From positions 186,001 to 250,000 of the forward strand of contig CAVWKG010000003.1 in NCBI GenBank assembly GCA_963755375.1: DNA of 64,000 bases, read 5' to 3'. The notes below the pieces were generated by a model that was not told where the DNA came from, did no database searches, and saw nothing but the letters and a program-made list of their open reading frames with translations. The translations under genes were made by a program, and so were the position numbers. Positions 39,804 through 48,646 of the stretch are shown here, in pieces (position 1 is the stretch's first letter; each line of letters starts with the position of its first letter). The DNA is from Bog-473 sp963755375. Its GTDB lineage: Bacteria; Actinomycetota; Acidimicrobiia; Acidimicrobiales; RAAP-2.

Positions 39804-41417
39804 ATGCCCGCTCTCGACCGCAAATGGTGGACCCTGATCGCCGTCTGCACGGCGACGTTCATGCTCCTGCTCGACATCACCGTCGTGAATGTGGCGCTGC
39901 CCGACATCCAGCAGTCGCTGCACGCGAGCTTCTCGGACCTGCAGTGGGTCGTGGACGCCTACTCGCTGACCCTGGCCGCCTTCCTGTTGACCGCCGGGGT
40001 GGCGGGCGACATCTACGGGCGACGAAAGATCTTCGCCGTCGGTTTGGTCGTCTTCTCGCTGGCCTCGCTGGTCTGCGGTCTCTCCACCACGCCCCTCATG
40101 CTCAACCTGGCCCGCGCCGTCCAGGGCGTGGGGGGCGCCATCATGTTCGCCACCTCACTGGCGCTGATCGCCGCCGCGTTCACGGGGCGCGACCGCGGGA
40201 CCGCCTTCGGCGTCTACGGCGCGGTGATCGGCGGGGCCGTCGCCATCGGGCCACTGATCGGTGGCGCGATCACGAGCGGCATCGGCTGGCGCTGGATCTT
40301 CTTCGTGAACGTTCCCATCGGCGCCATCGCGGTCCTCATCACCTTCACCCAGATCGCCAAGTCGGAGGACCTGCGGGCGCGCAAGATCGACTGGGTGGGC
40401 TTCGTCACCTTCTCGGTGAGTCTTTTCCTGCTCGTGTTCGCGCTCGTGCGGGGCAACGACTTCGGTTGGGGCAGCGGCACCACCATCACCTTGCTGGCGG
40501 CCGCAGGCGTCCTGATGGTGGGCTTCTTCATCAACGAACGCTTTACGGCGGACCCGATGCTCGACCTCGGCCTGTTCAAGATCCCGGCCTTCGTGGGTCT
40601 GTCGACGGTGGCCTTCACACTGGCCGCATCGATCTTCGCCATGTTCCTCTACCTGACCCTCTACATTCAGGACAACCTGGGCTACGGCCCGTTCGCCGCC
40701 GGCATCCGCTTCCTGCCCATGACCCTGGTCATCTTCTTCACATCCTTCTTCGCCGGGCGCCTCACCGTGCGTGTGCAGTCGCGGTACCTGTTGGGAATCG
40801 GGATGCTCTTCGTCACCGGCGGGCTCCTGCTCATGGCGACGACCCATCCGAACTCGACCTGGACCGTGCTTCTGCCCGGTTTCATCGTGTGCGGCTTCGG
40901 GGTCGGGATCGTCAACCCGGTCTTGGCCTCGGGCGCCGTCTCCGTCGTCCAGCCGCAGCGCAGTGGCATGGCCTCCGGTGCCAACAACACCTTCCGCCAG
41001 GTCGGCATCGCCACTGGGATCGCCGTGCTCGGCGCGGTGTTCCAGAGCCAGATCGTGGCGCACACCACGGCCGCGCTGGCCAAGTCGCCCTTCGGGCCGG
41101 AGGTCCTGCGGCGGGGCGGTGCGCAACTCCAGGGAGCCATGTCCTCGGGCGAGGTCCGCCAGGCGGCGGGCGCCGTCCCGATCGCCGCGGCCCGGAACGC
41201 GCTGCTCCAGGCGTACCACTCGGGGTTCTCGGTGACACTGAATCACCTCATGGAGATCGGTGCGGTGGTGGCCCTGGTGGGCGCCGTCTGCGGCTTCGCT
41301 TTGGTGCGCCAGCGTGACTTCGTGGTCCCCACGGGGGCGCCGACCGGGCCCCCCGCCCATGGTGGCGAGGGCCAGCCGGGCCCGGCGGACGACGCCGTCC
41401 CGGCCGTGCATGCGTGA
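39804..41417 (+). CDS. MFS transporter of the DHA2 (14-helix) family
   Basis: 537 residues. LLLDITVVNVALPDIQQSL is the classic first-helix motif (D-x-x-x-V-N-V-A-L-P). GDIYGRRKIFAVG is the 2-3 loop and GAVIGGAVAIGPLIGGAITS the antiporter motif C. Fourteen hydrophobic segments can be counted, with a variable C-terminal tail. DHA2 proteins export drugs, lipids or siderophores using the proton gradient. The stop overlaps the start of the acetyltransferase gene. Confidence 0.92.
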   Translation: MPALDRKWWTLIAVCTATFMLLLDITVVNVALPDIQQSLHASFSDLQWVVDAYSLTLAAFLLTAGVAGDIYGRRKIFAVGLVVFSLASLVCGLSTTPLMLNLARAVQGVGGAIMFATSLALIAAAFTGRDRGTAFGVYGAVIGGAVAIGPLIGGAITSGIGWRWIFFVNVPIGAIAVLITFTQIAKSEDLRARKIDWVGFVTFSVSLFLLVFALVRGNDFGWGSGTTITLLAAAGVLMVGFFINERFTADPMLDLGLFKIPAFVGLSTVAFTLAASIFAMFLYLTLYIQDNLGYGPFAAGIRFLPMTLVIFFTSFFAGRLTVRVQSRYLLGIGMLFVTGGLLLMATTHPNSTWTVLLPGFIVCGFGVGIVNPVLASGAVSVVQPQRSGMASGANNTFRQVGIATGIAVLGAVFQSQIVAHTTAALAKSPFGPEVLRRGGAQLQGAMSSGEVRQAAGAVPIAAARNALLQAYHSGFSVTLNHLMEIGAVVALVGAVCGFALVRQRDFVVPTGAPTGPPAHGGEGQPGPADDAVPAVHA

Positions 41418-42045
41418 GGCGTTCACGCTCGAGGGGGCATTCGTCCGGCTGGAGCCGCTGAGCGAGGCCCACATCCCCGCCCTGGTGGAGGCGGCCGGGC
41501 TGGACCGCAGCACGTACGTGTGGACGTACACGCCCGCCGGCCTGGAGCAGATGACCGACTACGTGGCCGACGCGCTGGCCAAGGTGGCGTCGGGGGCCCA
41601 CGTGGCCTTCGCCACCGTGCGGCGGGGTGCCGGCCTGGACGGGTCCGACCTCGTCGTCGGCGCCACGCGGTTCTGCGAGATGGCGTACTGGCAGTGGCCA
41701 CCGCGGGCGAGCCACCAGCGCCACGGCGTGCCTGATGTCGTCGACATCGGTTTCACCTGGCTGGCGGGGCCGGCCCAGCGGACGCACGTCAACACCGAAG
41801 CCAAGCTGCTCATGATGACGCACGCCTTCGAGGTCTGGGAGGTCCACCGGGTGGCGTTGCAGACCGACGTGCGCAACAAGCGATCGTGGACCGCCATCGA
41901 GCGCATCGGGGGCCAGCTCGACGGCATCATGCGGGCGGATCGGCCCGGGTCGGACGACACGGTGCGGACTTCGGCCCGCTTCTCCATTGTGGCCGCCGAG
42001 TGGCCGACCGTGAAGGAGCGTCTGACGGCGCGTCTTCTGACGTAA
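41410..42045 (+). CDS. GNAT-fold protein, RimJ/RimL type
   Basis: 211 residues from ATG 41410, overlapping the MFS stop by eight bases. FTLEGAFVRLEPLSEAHIPAL is the usual N-terminus. VDIGFTWLAGPAQRTHVNTEAKLLMM replaces the usual glycine-rich acetyl-CoA loop with P-A-Q-R-T-H-V-N-T, seen in a subset of actinobacterial family members. VALQTDVRNKRSWTAIERIGG is the conserved second block. It is co-transcribed with the efflux pump, so a drug- or metabolite-modifying role is possible. Confidence 0.8.
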   Translation: MREAFTLEGAFVRLEPLSEAHIPALVEAAGLDRSTYVWTYTPAGLEQMTDYVADALAKVASGAHVAFATVRRGAGLDGSDLVVGATRFCEMAYWQWPPRASHQRHGVPDVVDIGFTWLAGPAQRTHVNTEAKLLMMTHAFEVWEVHRVALQTDVRNKRSWTAIERIGGQLDGIMRADRPGSDDTVRTSARFSIVAAEWPTVKERLTARLLT

Positions 42046-42058
42046 GGCGGGCGTCCGC

Positions 42059-42427
42059 TCACGAGAGGCACGACAGGCCGTGGTGCGCGAAGAGGAACGC
42101 GTACACGGCGAGCACGGTCGCCGTGTACGCGGGCGGGATGCCAAGGAGGGACAGCGCCGCAAGGAAGACCGGTCGGGCGACCCGGCGACCGAGCGAGGGA
42201 CCGGCGGAGGCGGCGCGTCGGGCCAACCAGGACATGATCATGCTCGTCGTCAGGAGGGGCATCGCCACCCCCAGTAGCCAGGCCATCCGCGATCCGTAGG
42301 TACCCGATGTGGCGATGACACCGAAGGCGATCACGATCACCGTTGCGCTCAACGTCGCGACTGCCGCGATTGCCGCGAGGTTGGTGGCTGCCGCTGCCGG
42401 CGGATGCTCCACGGCCGCAGGCCTCAT
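42059..42427 (-). CDS. Small membrane protein of unknown function
   Basis: 122 residues with four hydrophobic stretches (about 17-40, 45-66, 84-98 and 100-117). It starts in an ATGA overlap with the NmrA-like gene and is the third gene of the tetR operon. No family was recognised. Confidence 0.65.
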   Translation of the reverse strand: MRPAAVEHPPAAAATNLAAIAAVATLSATVIVIAFGVIATSGTYGSRMAWLLGVAMPLLTTSMIMSWLARRAASAGPSLGRRVARPVFLAALSLLGIPPAYTATVLAVYAFLFAHHGLSCLS

Positions 42428-43389
42428 GGAACGGCGTCGAAGTGGCGAGCCAGCTCGTTGGCATAGTGGAGGCCAAGGGTTTCCCCGTGCTCGGCCAGCC
42501 AGACCGAGAGGGCCGTCGAGCCGGTGGACGGGCCGTCGGTGTCGGCCAGACCGGCGGCCATGGCCCCGTACTCCTCGGTGGTGAGCAGCACATCGTGCAA
42601 GACAAGCCCGATCCCTCGGGCCAGAAGAGGCATGCAGGCGCCCGGCACGTGGACCAGGCGAGCCCGACTCCCGACTGCTCCCCTGATGGCGCCGACGAGC
42701 TCATTGAAGGTCGGCCTCTCCGGGCCGACGGCGTCGGTGACGCTGTCGTGCGTCTCGGCCGCCTTGGCCAGACAGAGGCGCGCCAGGTCGTCGACATGGA
42801 TACCCCGGATCCGGTAGTCCCCGTTGCCACCGATGGCAAAGACGGGCAGCCGGCGGAGGAGCCAGGCGATGTTGTTGAGCAGGACGCCGTCTCCGCCGAA
42901 CAGGATGGCCGGGCGGACGATCGCGTAGGAGAGATCGCACTCGGCGAGCGCCCGCTCCACCAGGGCCTTGCCCCGGAAATAGGGAAACGGCGAGTCGCCG
43001 CTCGGGTGCGTGATGCTCACGTGCACGATCCGCTGGACGCCCGCCCGCTGCGCGGCATGGAACAGCGCCCGTGAGTTGGACACGGCCCGCTCGTGGTCGA
43101 TGGCGCCGTGGGGGAAGCGCACCCAGTAGGTGTTGTAGAGCGTGGTGGCTCCCGAGAGCGACGCCACCAGACCCAGGGCGTCGTCGAAGTCGAGCGGGTG
43201 GACGTCGATCGCCGACCCGCTCGGCACCCGCCTGGGATGGCCCGTCATGGTGCGCACCTGCCGGCCATCCTGCAGCAAAGCCCGGGCCAGGGAGGCACCC
43301 GAGTAGCTGAAGGCGCCGGTGACCACGTCGAGCCCGGTGTCCGTCGACCGGCTCCGTGCCCGGGCCCCGATGGGAGCGACGCCGGTCAT
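42424..43389 (-). CDS. NAD(P)-binding atypical SDR (NmrA-like)
   Basis: 321 residues. DVVTGAFSYSGASLARALLQDGR is the Rossmann loop (here TGAFSYSGASLA). LYNTYWVRFPHG and VHVSITHPSGDSPFPYFRGK match atypical SDRs of the complex-I-subunit/NmrA group. YAIVRPAILFGGDGVLLNNI and IRGIHVDDLARL follow. The Tyr-x-x-x-Lys is modified to YFRGK. It may bind NAD(P) as a sensor or reduce a quinone-like substrate. Coupled by ATGA overlaps to the TetR gene before and the membrane protein after. Confidence 0.85.
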   Translation of the reverse strand: MTGVAPIGARARSRSTDTGLDVVTGAFSYSGASLARALLQDGRQVRTMTGHPRRVPSGSAIDVHPLDFDDALGLVASLSGATTLYNTYWVRFPHGAIDHERAVSNSRALFHAAQRAGVQRIVHVSITHPSGDSPFPYFRGKALVERALAECDLSYAIVRPAILFGGDGVLLNNIAWLLRRLPVFAIGGNGDYRIRGIHVDDLARLCLAKAAETHDSVTDAVGPERPTFNELVGAIRGAVGSRARLVHVPGACMPLLARGIGLVLHDVLLTTEEYGAMAAGLADTDGPSTGSTALSVWLAEHGETLGLHYANELARHFDAVP

Positions 43390-44033
43390 GACGCCTCCTT
43401 CGGTGCCGTCGCGGTGAGGGCCTCGAGCAGCGCGGCCAGGTTCTTCGCGTGGGCGAAGAGCCCCAGCGCTCGGGCGCGATCCCCGTCGAGGTGCGTCAGC
43501 ATCTCGAGCCCGAGGTAGAGCGCGACGATCCCGTACGCCACGTCGGCGGGAGGCACGACCGAGTCCAGCGGCGAACCGAGCGTGGGGGTCACCGCATGCT
43601 CGGCGAAAGCGAACCAGGGACCAAGGCGAGCCGACACTTCGGCCCCCAAGCCCGGCGTTGACGATGCCCCCGCGATCATCTCGACGAGGACAGAAACGTA
43701 GCCGGCGTCGAGATCCTCCCGAAAGATCGTTGTCGCCACGTCGACGAGCTCGGTGGGTGATCCGACACGGTCGACCGCCGCCCCGTACTCCTCCATCCGC
43801 CGGGCACCGACCGAGTCGAGCGCGGCCAGCAAGAGGTTCGCAACCGAACCGAAGTGGTAGAAGATCAGGCCCTGGTTCAGGCTCGCGCGCTCGGCGATCG
43901 CCCTCGCGCTCGACCCCGCAAACCCCTCGGCTTTGAGTGTCTCAATCGCGGCGTCGACGAGCTTCGTGCGCGTGCCCGACGAGCGGGAAGAGTCCTTGCC
44001 CACCACGGCGCTCGACATCCCGGACTTGGCCAT
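43386..44033 (-). CDS. TetR-family transcriptional regulator
   Basis: 215 residues. The helix-turn-helix region TRTKLVDAAIETLKAEGFAG, then SSARAIAERASLNQGLIFYH with FGSVANLL, is standard. The C-terminal ligand domain has DLDAGYVSVLVEMIAGASS and AYGIVALYLGLEMLTHLDGD. It heads a three-gene operon and very probably represses it through the inverted repeat 14 bases upstream of its start. The ligand is unknown. Confidence 0.9.
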   Translation of the reverse strand: MAKSGMSSAVVGKDSSRSSGTRTKLVDAAIETLKAEGFAGSSARAIAERASLNQGLIFYHFGSVANLLLAALDSVGARRMEEYGAAVDRVGSPTELVDVATTIFREDLDAGYVSVLVEMIAGASSTPGLGAEVSARLGPWFAFAEHAVTPTLGSPLDSVVPPADVAYGIVALYLGLEMLTHLDGDRARALGLFAHAKNLAALLEALTATAPKEAS

Positions 44034-44046
44034 CTCCCACTCCTCA

Positions 44047-44066
44047 CTTTGAGTGAATGCTCAAAG
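44047..44066. promoter_or_regulatory. TetR operator upstream of the tetR operon
   Basis: CTTTGAG (44047-44053) and CTCAAAG (44060-44066) are perfect 7-bp inverted arms around TGAATG. The minus-strand -10 candidate TATGCT (44065-44070) overlaps the site, so binding would block RNA polymerase. Confidence 0.7.
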
Positions 44067-44245
44067 CATATACACAAGAACAGCGAGCGTCCAGCCGCGC
44101 CGGAGGCATGGCGAGACAGGCCGAGCGGCAAGCGGCCACGCAGAGACGGGTCAGAGAGAGGCGCGGCGGGAGGCCAGCCCGGACCTGGAATGCGGACCCT
44201 ACGCCCCGGGCTTCGACCCGAGTCGGGTCGGGACGTCTCGGAGGT

Positions 44246-44545
44246 TCAGGCCCGGCTGAGCGAGGCCGAGATCTTGCGCAGGTGCAGCGCGTGGACGGCG
44301 GCCTCGGCCTCGTCCTTGGGTCGCACCGCCGCCACGGCCTTGCCCGTCCGGTGAATCCGCCAGGCCAGCTTGTCGGCCCGCTCGACCGTGTGGCCGAAGA
44401 TCTCCACGAAGGCCTGGATCACGGTCTGAAAGGTCGTGACGTCGTCGTTCCAGACGATGACCGCCCAGAGGTCCTCGAACTCGAAGAAGGCGTCGATGTC
44501 CTCGTCGATCACGACGGTCGTGCTGGGTTCGAGTGTCCGAGGCAA
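44246..44545 (-). CDS. clpS: ATP-dependent Clp protease adaptor ClpS
   Basis: 99 residues. WAVIVWNDDVTTFQTVIQAF is the ClpS core strand and N-degron-binding loop (N-D-D). HTVERADKLAWRIHRTGKAV and DEAEAAVHALHLRKISASL complete the fold. An N-terminal acidic region (VVIDEDIDAFFEFEDL) precedes it. ClpS delivers N-end-rule substrates to ClpAP or ClpCP. It stands alone, divergent from an alcohol dehydrogenase gene. Confidence 0.92.
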   Translation of the reverse strand: MPRTLEPSTTVVIDEDIDAFFEFEDLWAVIVWNDDVTTFQTVIQAFVEIFGHTVERADKLAWRIHRTGKAVAAVRPKDEAEAAVHALHLRKISASLSRA

Positions 44546-44607
44546 AGGATCTCCGAGGGTGGATCGTGAGCCGGAATTTGGGCCCGTGGCAGTTTAGGCC
44601 TGCGGGG

Positions 44608-44613
44608 TAGCGT
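44608..44613 (+). promoter_or_regulatory. -10 box for a leaderless start at 44620
   Basis: TAGCGT is six bases before the ATG; there is no ribosome binding site. Confidence 0.45.
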
Positions 44614-44619
44614 GCGGAG

Positions 44620-45666
44620 ATGCGAGCCACCGTCCTCGAAGGACCGCGCAACATCAAGGTCGAGAATGTCCCCGATCCGGTGCTGCCCGGGCCCGAAGGC
44701 GTCATCGTCACGGTCGAGCGCACCGCCATCTGCGGTTCCGATCTGCACCTCTACCACGACGCGCCGACGGGCAGCGGTATCCGGCTCGGCCACGAGGCCA
44801 TCGGAACGGTCGCCGAAGTCGGGCCGCACGTGCACAGCCTGAGGGCGGGCGACCGCGTGCTGGTCTCAGGCGTCATCGGGTGCGGTGTGTGCACGCCCTG
44901 CCTGGCCGGCCAGCCCAACGTCTGCCTGGCCGACAAGGCCACGGCGTTCGGCACGGTCCCTGACCTTCCCGGCGGGCAGGCCGAGGCCATGGCGGTCCCG
45001 TTCGCCGACCTCTTCACCCTTCCGATCCCTGAGGGCGTCGCCGACGAGGAGGCCGTCCTCCTCACCGACATCCTCCCCACGGGCTACCTCGGCGCGCTGC
45101 GGGCGAACATCCAGCCGGGCGCCACCGTGGTCGTCGTCGGGCTCGGACCAGTCGGGATCATGGCGCTGCAGTGCGCGTCACTCTTCGGCCCGGCGCGCAT
45201 TTTCGCCGTCGACATGGTGCCCGAGAGGCTGGCCCGGGCCGAGCGCCTGGGGGCGGAGCCCATCGATGCCCGCGTCGCGCCCGGGTCGGTCCAGGTGCTC
45301 GAAGCCACGGGCGGCCGGGGCGCCGAGAGCGTCATTGAGGCTGTCGGGGCTGACGCCACGGTCCTCGACGCCGTGTCCTGCGCGGCCACCGGCGGCACGG
45401 TGTCGGTCGTCGGCGTCAACCTCACGATGGACCTCCCCTTCCCGATGGGGATCGTCTTCTTGAAGAGCCTGACCCTGCGCGCCGTGTTTGCGCCCATTCC
45501 GGGAACGTGGCGCTCGCTCGTCCCGCTCCTGCAATCTGGCCGGTTGGCCGGCCTGGGTGAGACGTTCACCCACCGCATGGACCTGAACGAGGCCCCCGAG
45601 GCCTACGAGTTGTTCGACTCGCGGGCCGACGGCGTCTTGAAGGTCTTGTTGACGCCGAATCCCTGA
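44620..45666 (+). CDS. Zinc-type medium-chain alcohol dehydrogenase
   Basis: 348 residues. AICGSDLHLYHDAPTGSGIRLGHEAIG supplies the catalytic-zinc Cys, His and the GHE motif. The structural zinc lobe is reduced: GCGVCTPCLAGQPNVC has four Cys. VVVVGLGPVGIMALQ is the NAD(P)-binding loop, followed by FAVDMVPERLARAERLGAEP (Asp suggests NAD). It resembles threonine/formaldehyde dehydrogenase-type MDRs. The 3' end overlaps a convergent gene by 64 bases. Confidence 0.9.
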   Translation: MRATVLEGPRNIKVENVPDPVLPGPEGVIVTVERTAICGSDLHLYHDAPTGSGIRLGHEAIGTVAEVGPHVHSLRAGDRVLVSGVIGCGVCTPCLAGQPNVCLADKATAFGTVPDLPGGQAEAMAVPFADLFTLPIPEGVADEEAVLLTDILPTGYLGALRANIQPGATVVVVGLGPVGIMALQCASLFGPARIFAVDMVPERLARAERLGAEPIDARVAPGSVQVLEATGGRGAESVIEAVGADATVLDAVSCAATGGTVSVVGVNLTMDLPFPMGIVFLKSLTLRAVFAPIPGTWRSLVPLLQSGRLAGLGETFTHRMDLNEAPEAYELFDSRADGVLKVLLTPNP

Positions 45667-46778
45667 GCCCCGTCAGGCTCGTCCGGCGTCCGGTTGAGCA
45701 CCAGGGGGAACTTGGCCATGCCGAGCTCGGGTCGCACGGTGAACCACGGCGCCGGCGGCGGCACGATGATCGCGGTCAATGCGTCGACGATGGGCTCGTA
45801 GTTGACCCGCCAACCCTGGAAGTGCCGCCAGGCGTCGTCGGCCGTTCGCTCGGCAGGGAAGTTGACGGACTCGAGCCGGCGGAAACCTTCGTCGAACTCC
45901 AGGCGCGACAAGCGCACACGCGCCGTCGGGAGCGGGTCGTCGTCGTAGGGGATGCGCAGCGCCCGGGCCATGGACCGCAGGCAATTGATCCCCATGGAGA
46001 GGCAGAGACGGGCTTGCCGCGGCGTCTGCGCGGGACTCACTGCGTGATACAGCGCGGCCGAGTCCATCATGGCCACCAACGCGACCAGCCAGCTGCGGGT
46101 CGGGACCGGCGAACGGAACCAGAGCAGCGCGGGGTAGTTGGCGTGGCTCTCCGAGACCGCGGCGGCCCAGCGCTCCCAGTCGGAGTAGAGCGGCGGGAGC
46201 TCGTCCATCGTGTCGAGCCAGTGGTGGCGGGCCAGGATCTCCGGGCCCCAGGCCGGGTTCCCGGCCCGTGCCTCGAGCAGTGTCACCTCCGTCTCGCGGG
46301 TCGAGAATTGGTTGTACAGCGCCGGCAGGTAGGCAATCTCGAGCGCAACGACGAGCAAACCGATGCCGGCCGCGGTGATCTCCGCCACCCGCGGCCCCGC
46401 CTGGCCCGACGAGACGACGCCCAGTGTGAAGACCGACGACCCCGAGATGCCGAGCGCTGTGGCGAAGTCCACCCCTGCGGCGTACCACTCGATGAGGGCG
46501 ACGCCGACGACGATAAAGCTGAGCCAGATCACGAACAGGAAGACCATGGCGGCGGGCCCGACGAACGACAGGACGCGGTCGCGCGTCTCGTAGTTCGGAA
46601 GCTTGGGGGCAATGCGGCGCGCTGAGCCTCCGAGGACCCCGGCCAGCGCGCGCATGGCCGGCGAGGAGGTGACCCGGGGCACGACAAGCGCCGTGAACAC
46701 GCTCCACGAGGTAGCGAGGACGAGGGCGATGCCCAAGACGAGTGCGACCGGGCGGGCGACCGACTCCACGGGCGCCAT
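45603..46778 (-). CDS. Membrane protein with a two-helix pore-like module
   Basis: 391 residues. Hydrophobic segments lie at about 8-33, 72-97 and 125-155. Between the last two, FATALGISGSSVFTLGVVSS resembles the selectivity loop of two-helix ion channels (S-S-V-F-T-L-G), though no canonical TVGYG is present. The C-terminal 230 residues are soluble, with many Trp and Arg. The start has no clear ribosome binding site. The 3' end overlaps the dehydrogenase gene by 64 bases tail to tail. Function unknown. Confidence 0.65.
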   Translation of the reverse strand: MAPVESVARPVALVLGIALVLATSWSVFTALVVPRVTSSPAMRALAGVLGGSARRIAPKLPNYETRDRVLSFVGPAAMVFLFVIWLSFIVVGVALIEWYAAGVDFATALGISGSSVFTLGVVSSGQAGPRVAEITAAGIGLLVVALEIAYLPALYNQFSTRETEVTLLEARAGNPAWGPEILARHHWLDTMDELPPLYSDWERWAAAVSESHANYPALLWFRSPVPTRSWLVALVAMMDSAALYHAVSPAQTPRQARLCLSMGINCLRSMARALRIPYDDDPLPTARVRLSRLEFDEGFRRLESVNFPAERTADDAWRHFQGWRVNYEPIVDALTAIIVPPPAPWFTVRPELGMAKFPLVLNRTPDEPDGAQGFGVNKTFKTPSARESNNS

Positions 46779-46817
46779 CCTGCCAGATGCCCGGACGGGA
46801 TCGGCCCGGACGTGCCG

Positions 46818-48644
46818 TCAGTGCGCGGCGAGCCTCGCGGCGGCCGGTCCGCTCGCCACCAGAGCGGCGGGCACCTCGACCGGACGGGAGCGCAGCAGTT
46901 CCCCGAGGCCCTTCGCCTGCGTGTCCAGGCGGAGGTTGGAGGCGACGCCCCAGCCGAGGAGGCCGCGCACGACGAAGTTCACGGCCCGCAGGTTCGGCAA
47001 CGGGTAGCGGCTGACCGAATAGGCCTCGACCTCCGGCAGCAACGCCTTGAACAGCGCCACGGAGAACTCATGCTGGAGCCACGCAGCCACGGCATCGTCG
47101 TCGGCCCAGACCCCCACATTGGCGTCGCCGCCCTTGTCCCCCGAGCGGGCGCCGACCAGCACCCACAGCGGGACCATCACCGTTTGCCGTCCGGGCTGGT
47201 CCGGTCGTGCGACTTCCGAGGCAGCCCCAGTCGCACTCCCAGTCGCAGCCTCAGCCTCAGCCGGGGGCGGACCCTCAGCCGACGAAGACACCGACCCCTC
47301 GCCCCCGCCGTCGAACTCCGTCAGAGGCGAGGCGGCGATCGGCCGGCCGTCACACTCGATGTGCGGGGAGACGGCGGTGGCGCTCACCGTGGTCGGCCAG
47401 TAGCGGGCGACGCCCTGCGCTCCCGTCGGGGCCGACGTGAAGAACGTGCCGGGGTAGCTGGACAGGCTGGTCTCGATGACGGCCCCCGAGAAGGCCCGCC
47501 CCACCGAGTGCTCATCGTCGCCGCGCACGGCCAGCCGCAGGTACGCCATGCTCCCGCCGGTCAGGTCGCCCGAGAGGTCTTCGGCTGTCTCGGCGAACCC
47601 CGCTTGCCCGCCCGCGATCCCGGCCCACACGGCCTCCGCCGCGAAGCGCGCCTTCTCGGCCACCTGGGCGCCTGTCACGGCCAGCGTCATGGCGTTGCGC
47701 CAGCCGTGGTCGAGGTTGGCCGTCACCTTCAGCGTTGCGGGAGGAGGTTCGCCTCGCACCGACGCGATGCGCACCCGGTCCGGCCCCTCCTGTGCCAGCT
47801 CGATGCTGTCGAACCGTGCCACGGCGTCAGGGCTGAGATAGCGCGGGTCCCCGATCTCGTAGAGCAGTTGCGCTGTCACGGTCCCCACGGTCACCATGCC
47901 GCCGGTCCCGGGGTGCTTGGTGATCACCGACGAGCCGTCGGCGGACAGCTCCGCCAGCGGGAATCCGATGCGCTCCCGGCCCGGCACCTCCTCGAAGAAG
48001 GCGTAGTTGCCGCCGCAGCACTGGGCGCCGCATTCAATGATGTGTCCCGCCACCACCGCGCCGGCAATGGGGTCGAGGTCGGCGTCGGACCAGCCGAAGG
48101 CGTGCAGCGCAGGCCCGACCACCAGCGCGGCGTCGGTCACCCGACCGGTGACCACGACCTGGGCGCCGGCGGCCAGCGCGTCGGCGATCGGTCGCGCCCG
48201 GAGGTAGGCATTCGCGGTGACGACGGAGGCGCCGGCCGGGAGCACCTCGCCCGTGTCGAGGTTGACGAACTTCTCCCCCTGCGCCTGCAGGTCCGCCAGC
48301 CGGGGCGTGATGTCGTCCCCCGAGACCGAGGCCACGCGCACGTCGAGTCCCTGCCGTCGGGCCAGCTCCCCCACCGCGCCGGCCAACGCCTCCGGTTGGA
48401 GTCCTCCGGCGTTAGCGACCACGGTGATACCGCGCTCGATGCAGGTCGGGAGCACCTCCTCGAGCTCACGCAGGAACGTGCGGGCGTAGCCGCCGCTCCG
48501 CTGCCGCGTCTTGTGGAGGATGTACATGGTCAGTTCGGCCAGCCAGTCGCCCGTCAGCACGTCGAGCGGACCGCCGTCGACCATCTCGCGGGCGGCGCCG
48601 GTGCGGTCCCCGAAGAAACCACTGCAGTTCCCGATCCGCACCAC
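46818..48644 (-). CDS. AtuA-like acyclic terpene utilisation family protein
   Basis: 608 residues from GTG 48644, two bases after the stop of the carboxylase alpha gene. VRIGNCSGFFGDRTGAAREM and LDVLTGDWLAELTMYIL mark the DUF1446 domain (about 1-450), with VVTGRVTDAALVVGPALHAF and GAQCCGGNYAFF inside. After a Glu/Ala-rich linker (about 455-505), VPLWVLVGARSGDKGGDANV begins the small C-terminal AtuA domain. AtuA is needed for citronellol/geraniol growth in Pseudomonas, but its reaction is unknown. Last gene of a four-gene operon. Confidence 0.87.
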   Translation of the reverse strand: MVRIGNCSGFFGDRTGAAREMVDGGPLDVLTGDWLAELTMYILHKTRQRSGGYARTFLRELEEVLPTCIERGITVVANAGGLQPEALAGAVGELARRQGLDVRVASVSGDDITPRLADLQAQGEKFVNLDTGEVLPAGASVVTANAYLRARPIADALAAGAQVVVTGRVTDAALVVGPALHAFGWSDADLDPIAGAVVAGHIIECGAQCCGGNYAFFEEVPGRERIGFPLAELSADGSSVITKHPGTGGMVTVGTVTAQLLYEIGDPRYLSPDAVARFDSIELAQEGPDRVRIASVRGEPPPATLKVTANLDHGWRNAMTLAVTGAQVAEKARFAAEAVWAGIAGGQAGFAETAEDLSGDLTGGSMAYLRLAVRGDDEHSVGRAFSGAVIETSLSSYPGTFFTSAPTGAQGVARYWPTTVSATAVSPHIECDGRPIAASPLTEFDGGGEGSVSSSAEGPPPAEAEAATGSATGAASEVARPDQPGRQTVMVPLWVLVGARSGDKGGDANVGVWADDDAVAAWLQHEFSVALFKALLPEVEAYSVSRYPLPNLRAVNFVVRGLLGWGVASNLRLDTQAKGLGELLRSRPVEVPAALVASGPAAARLAAH

Positions 48645-48646
48645 GT

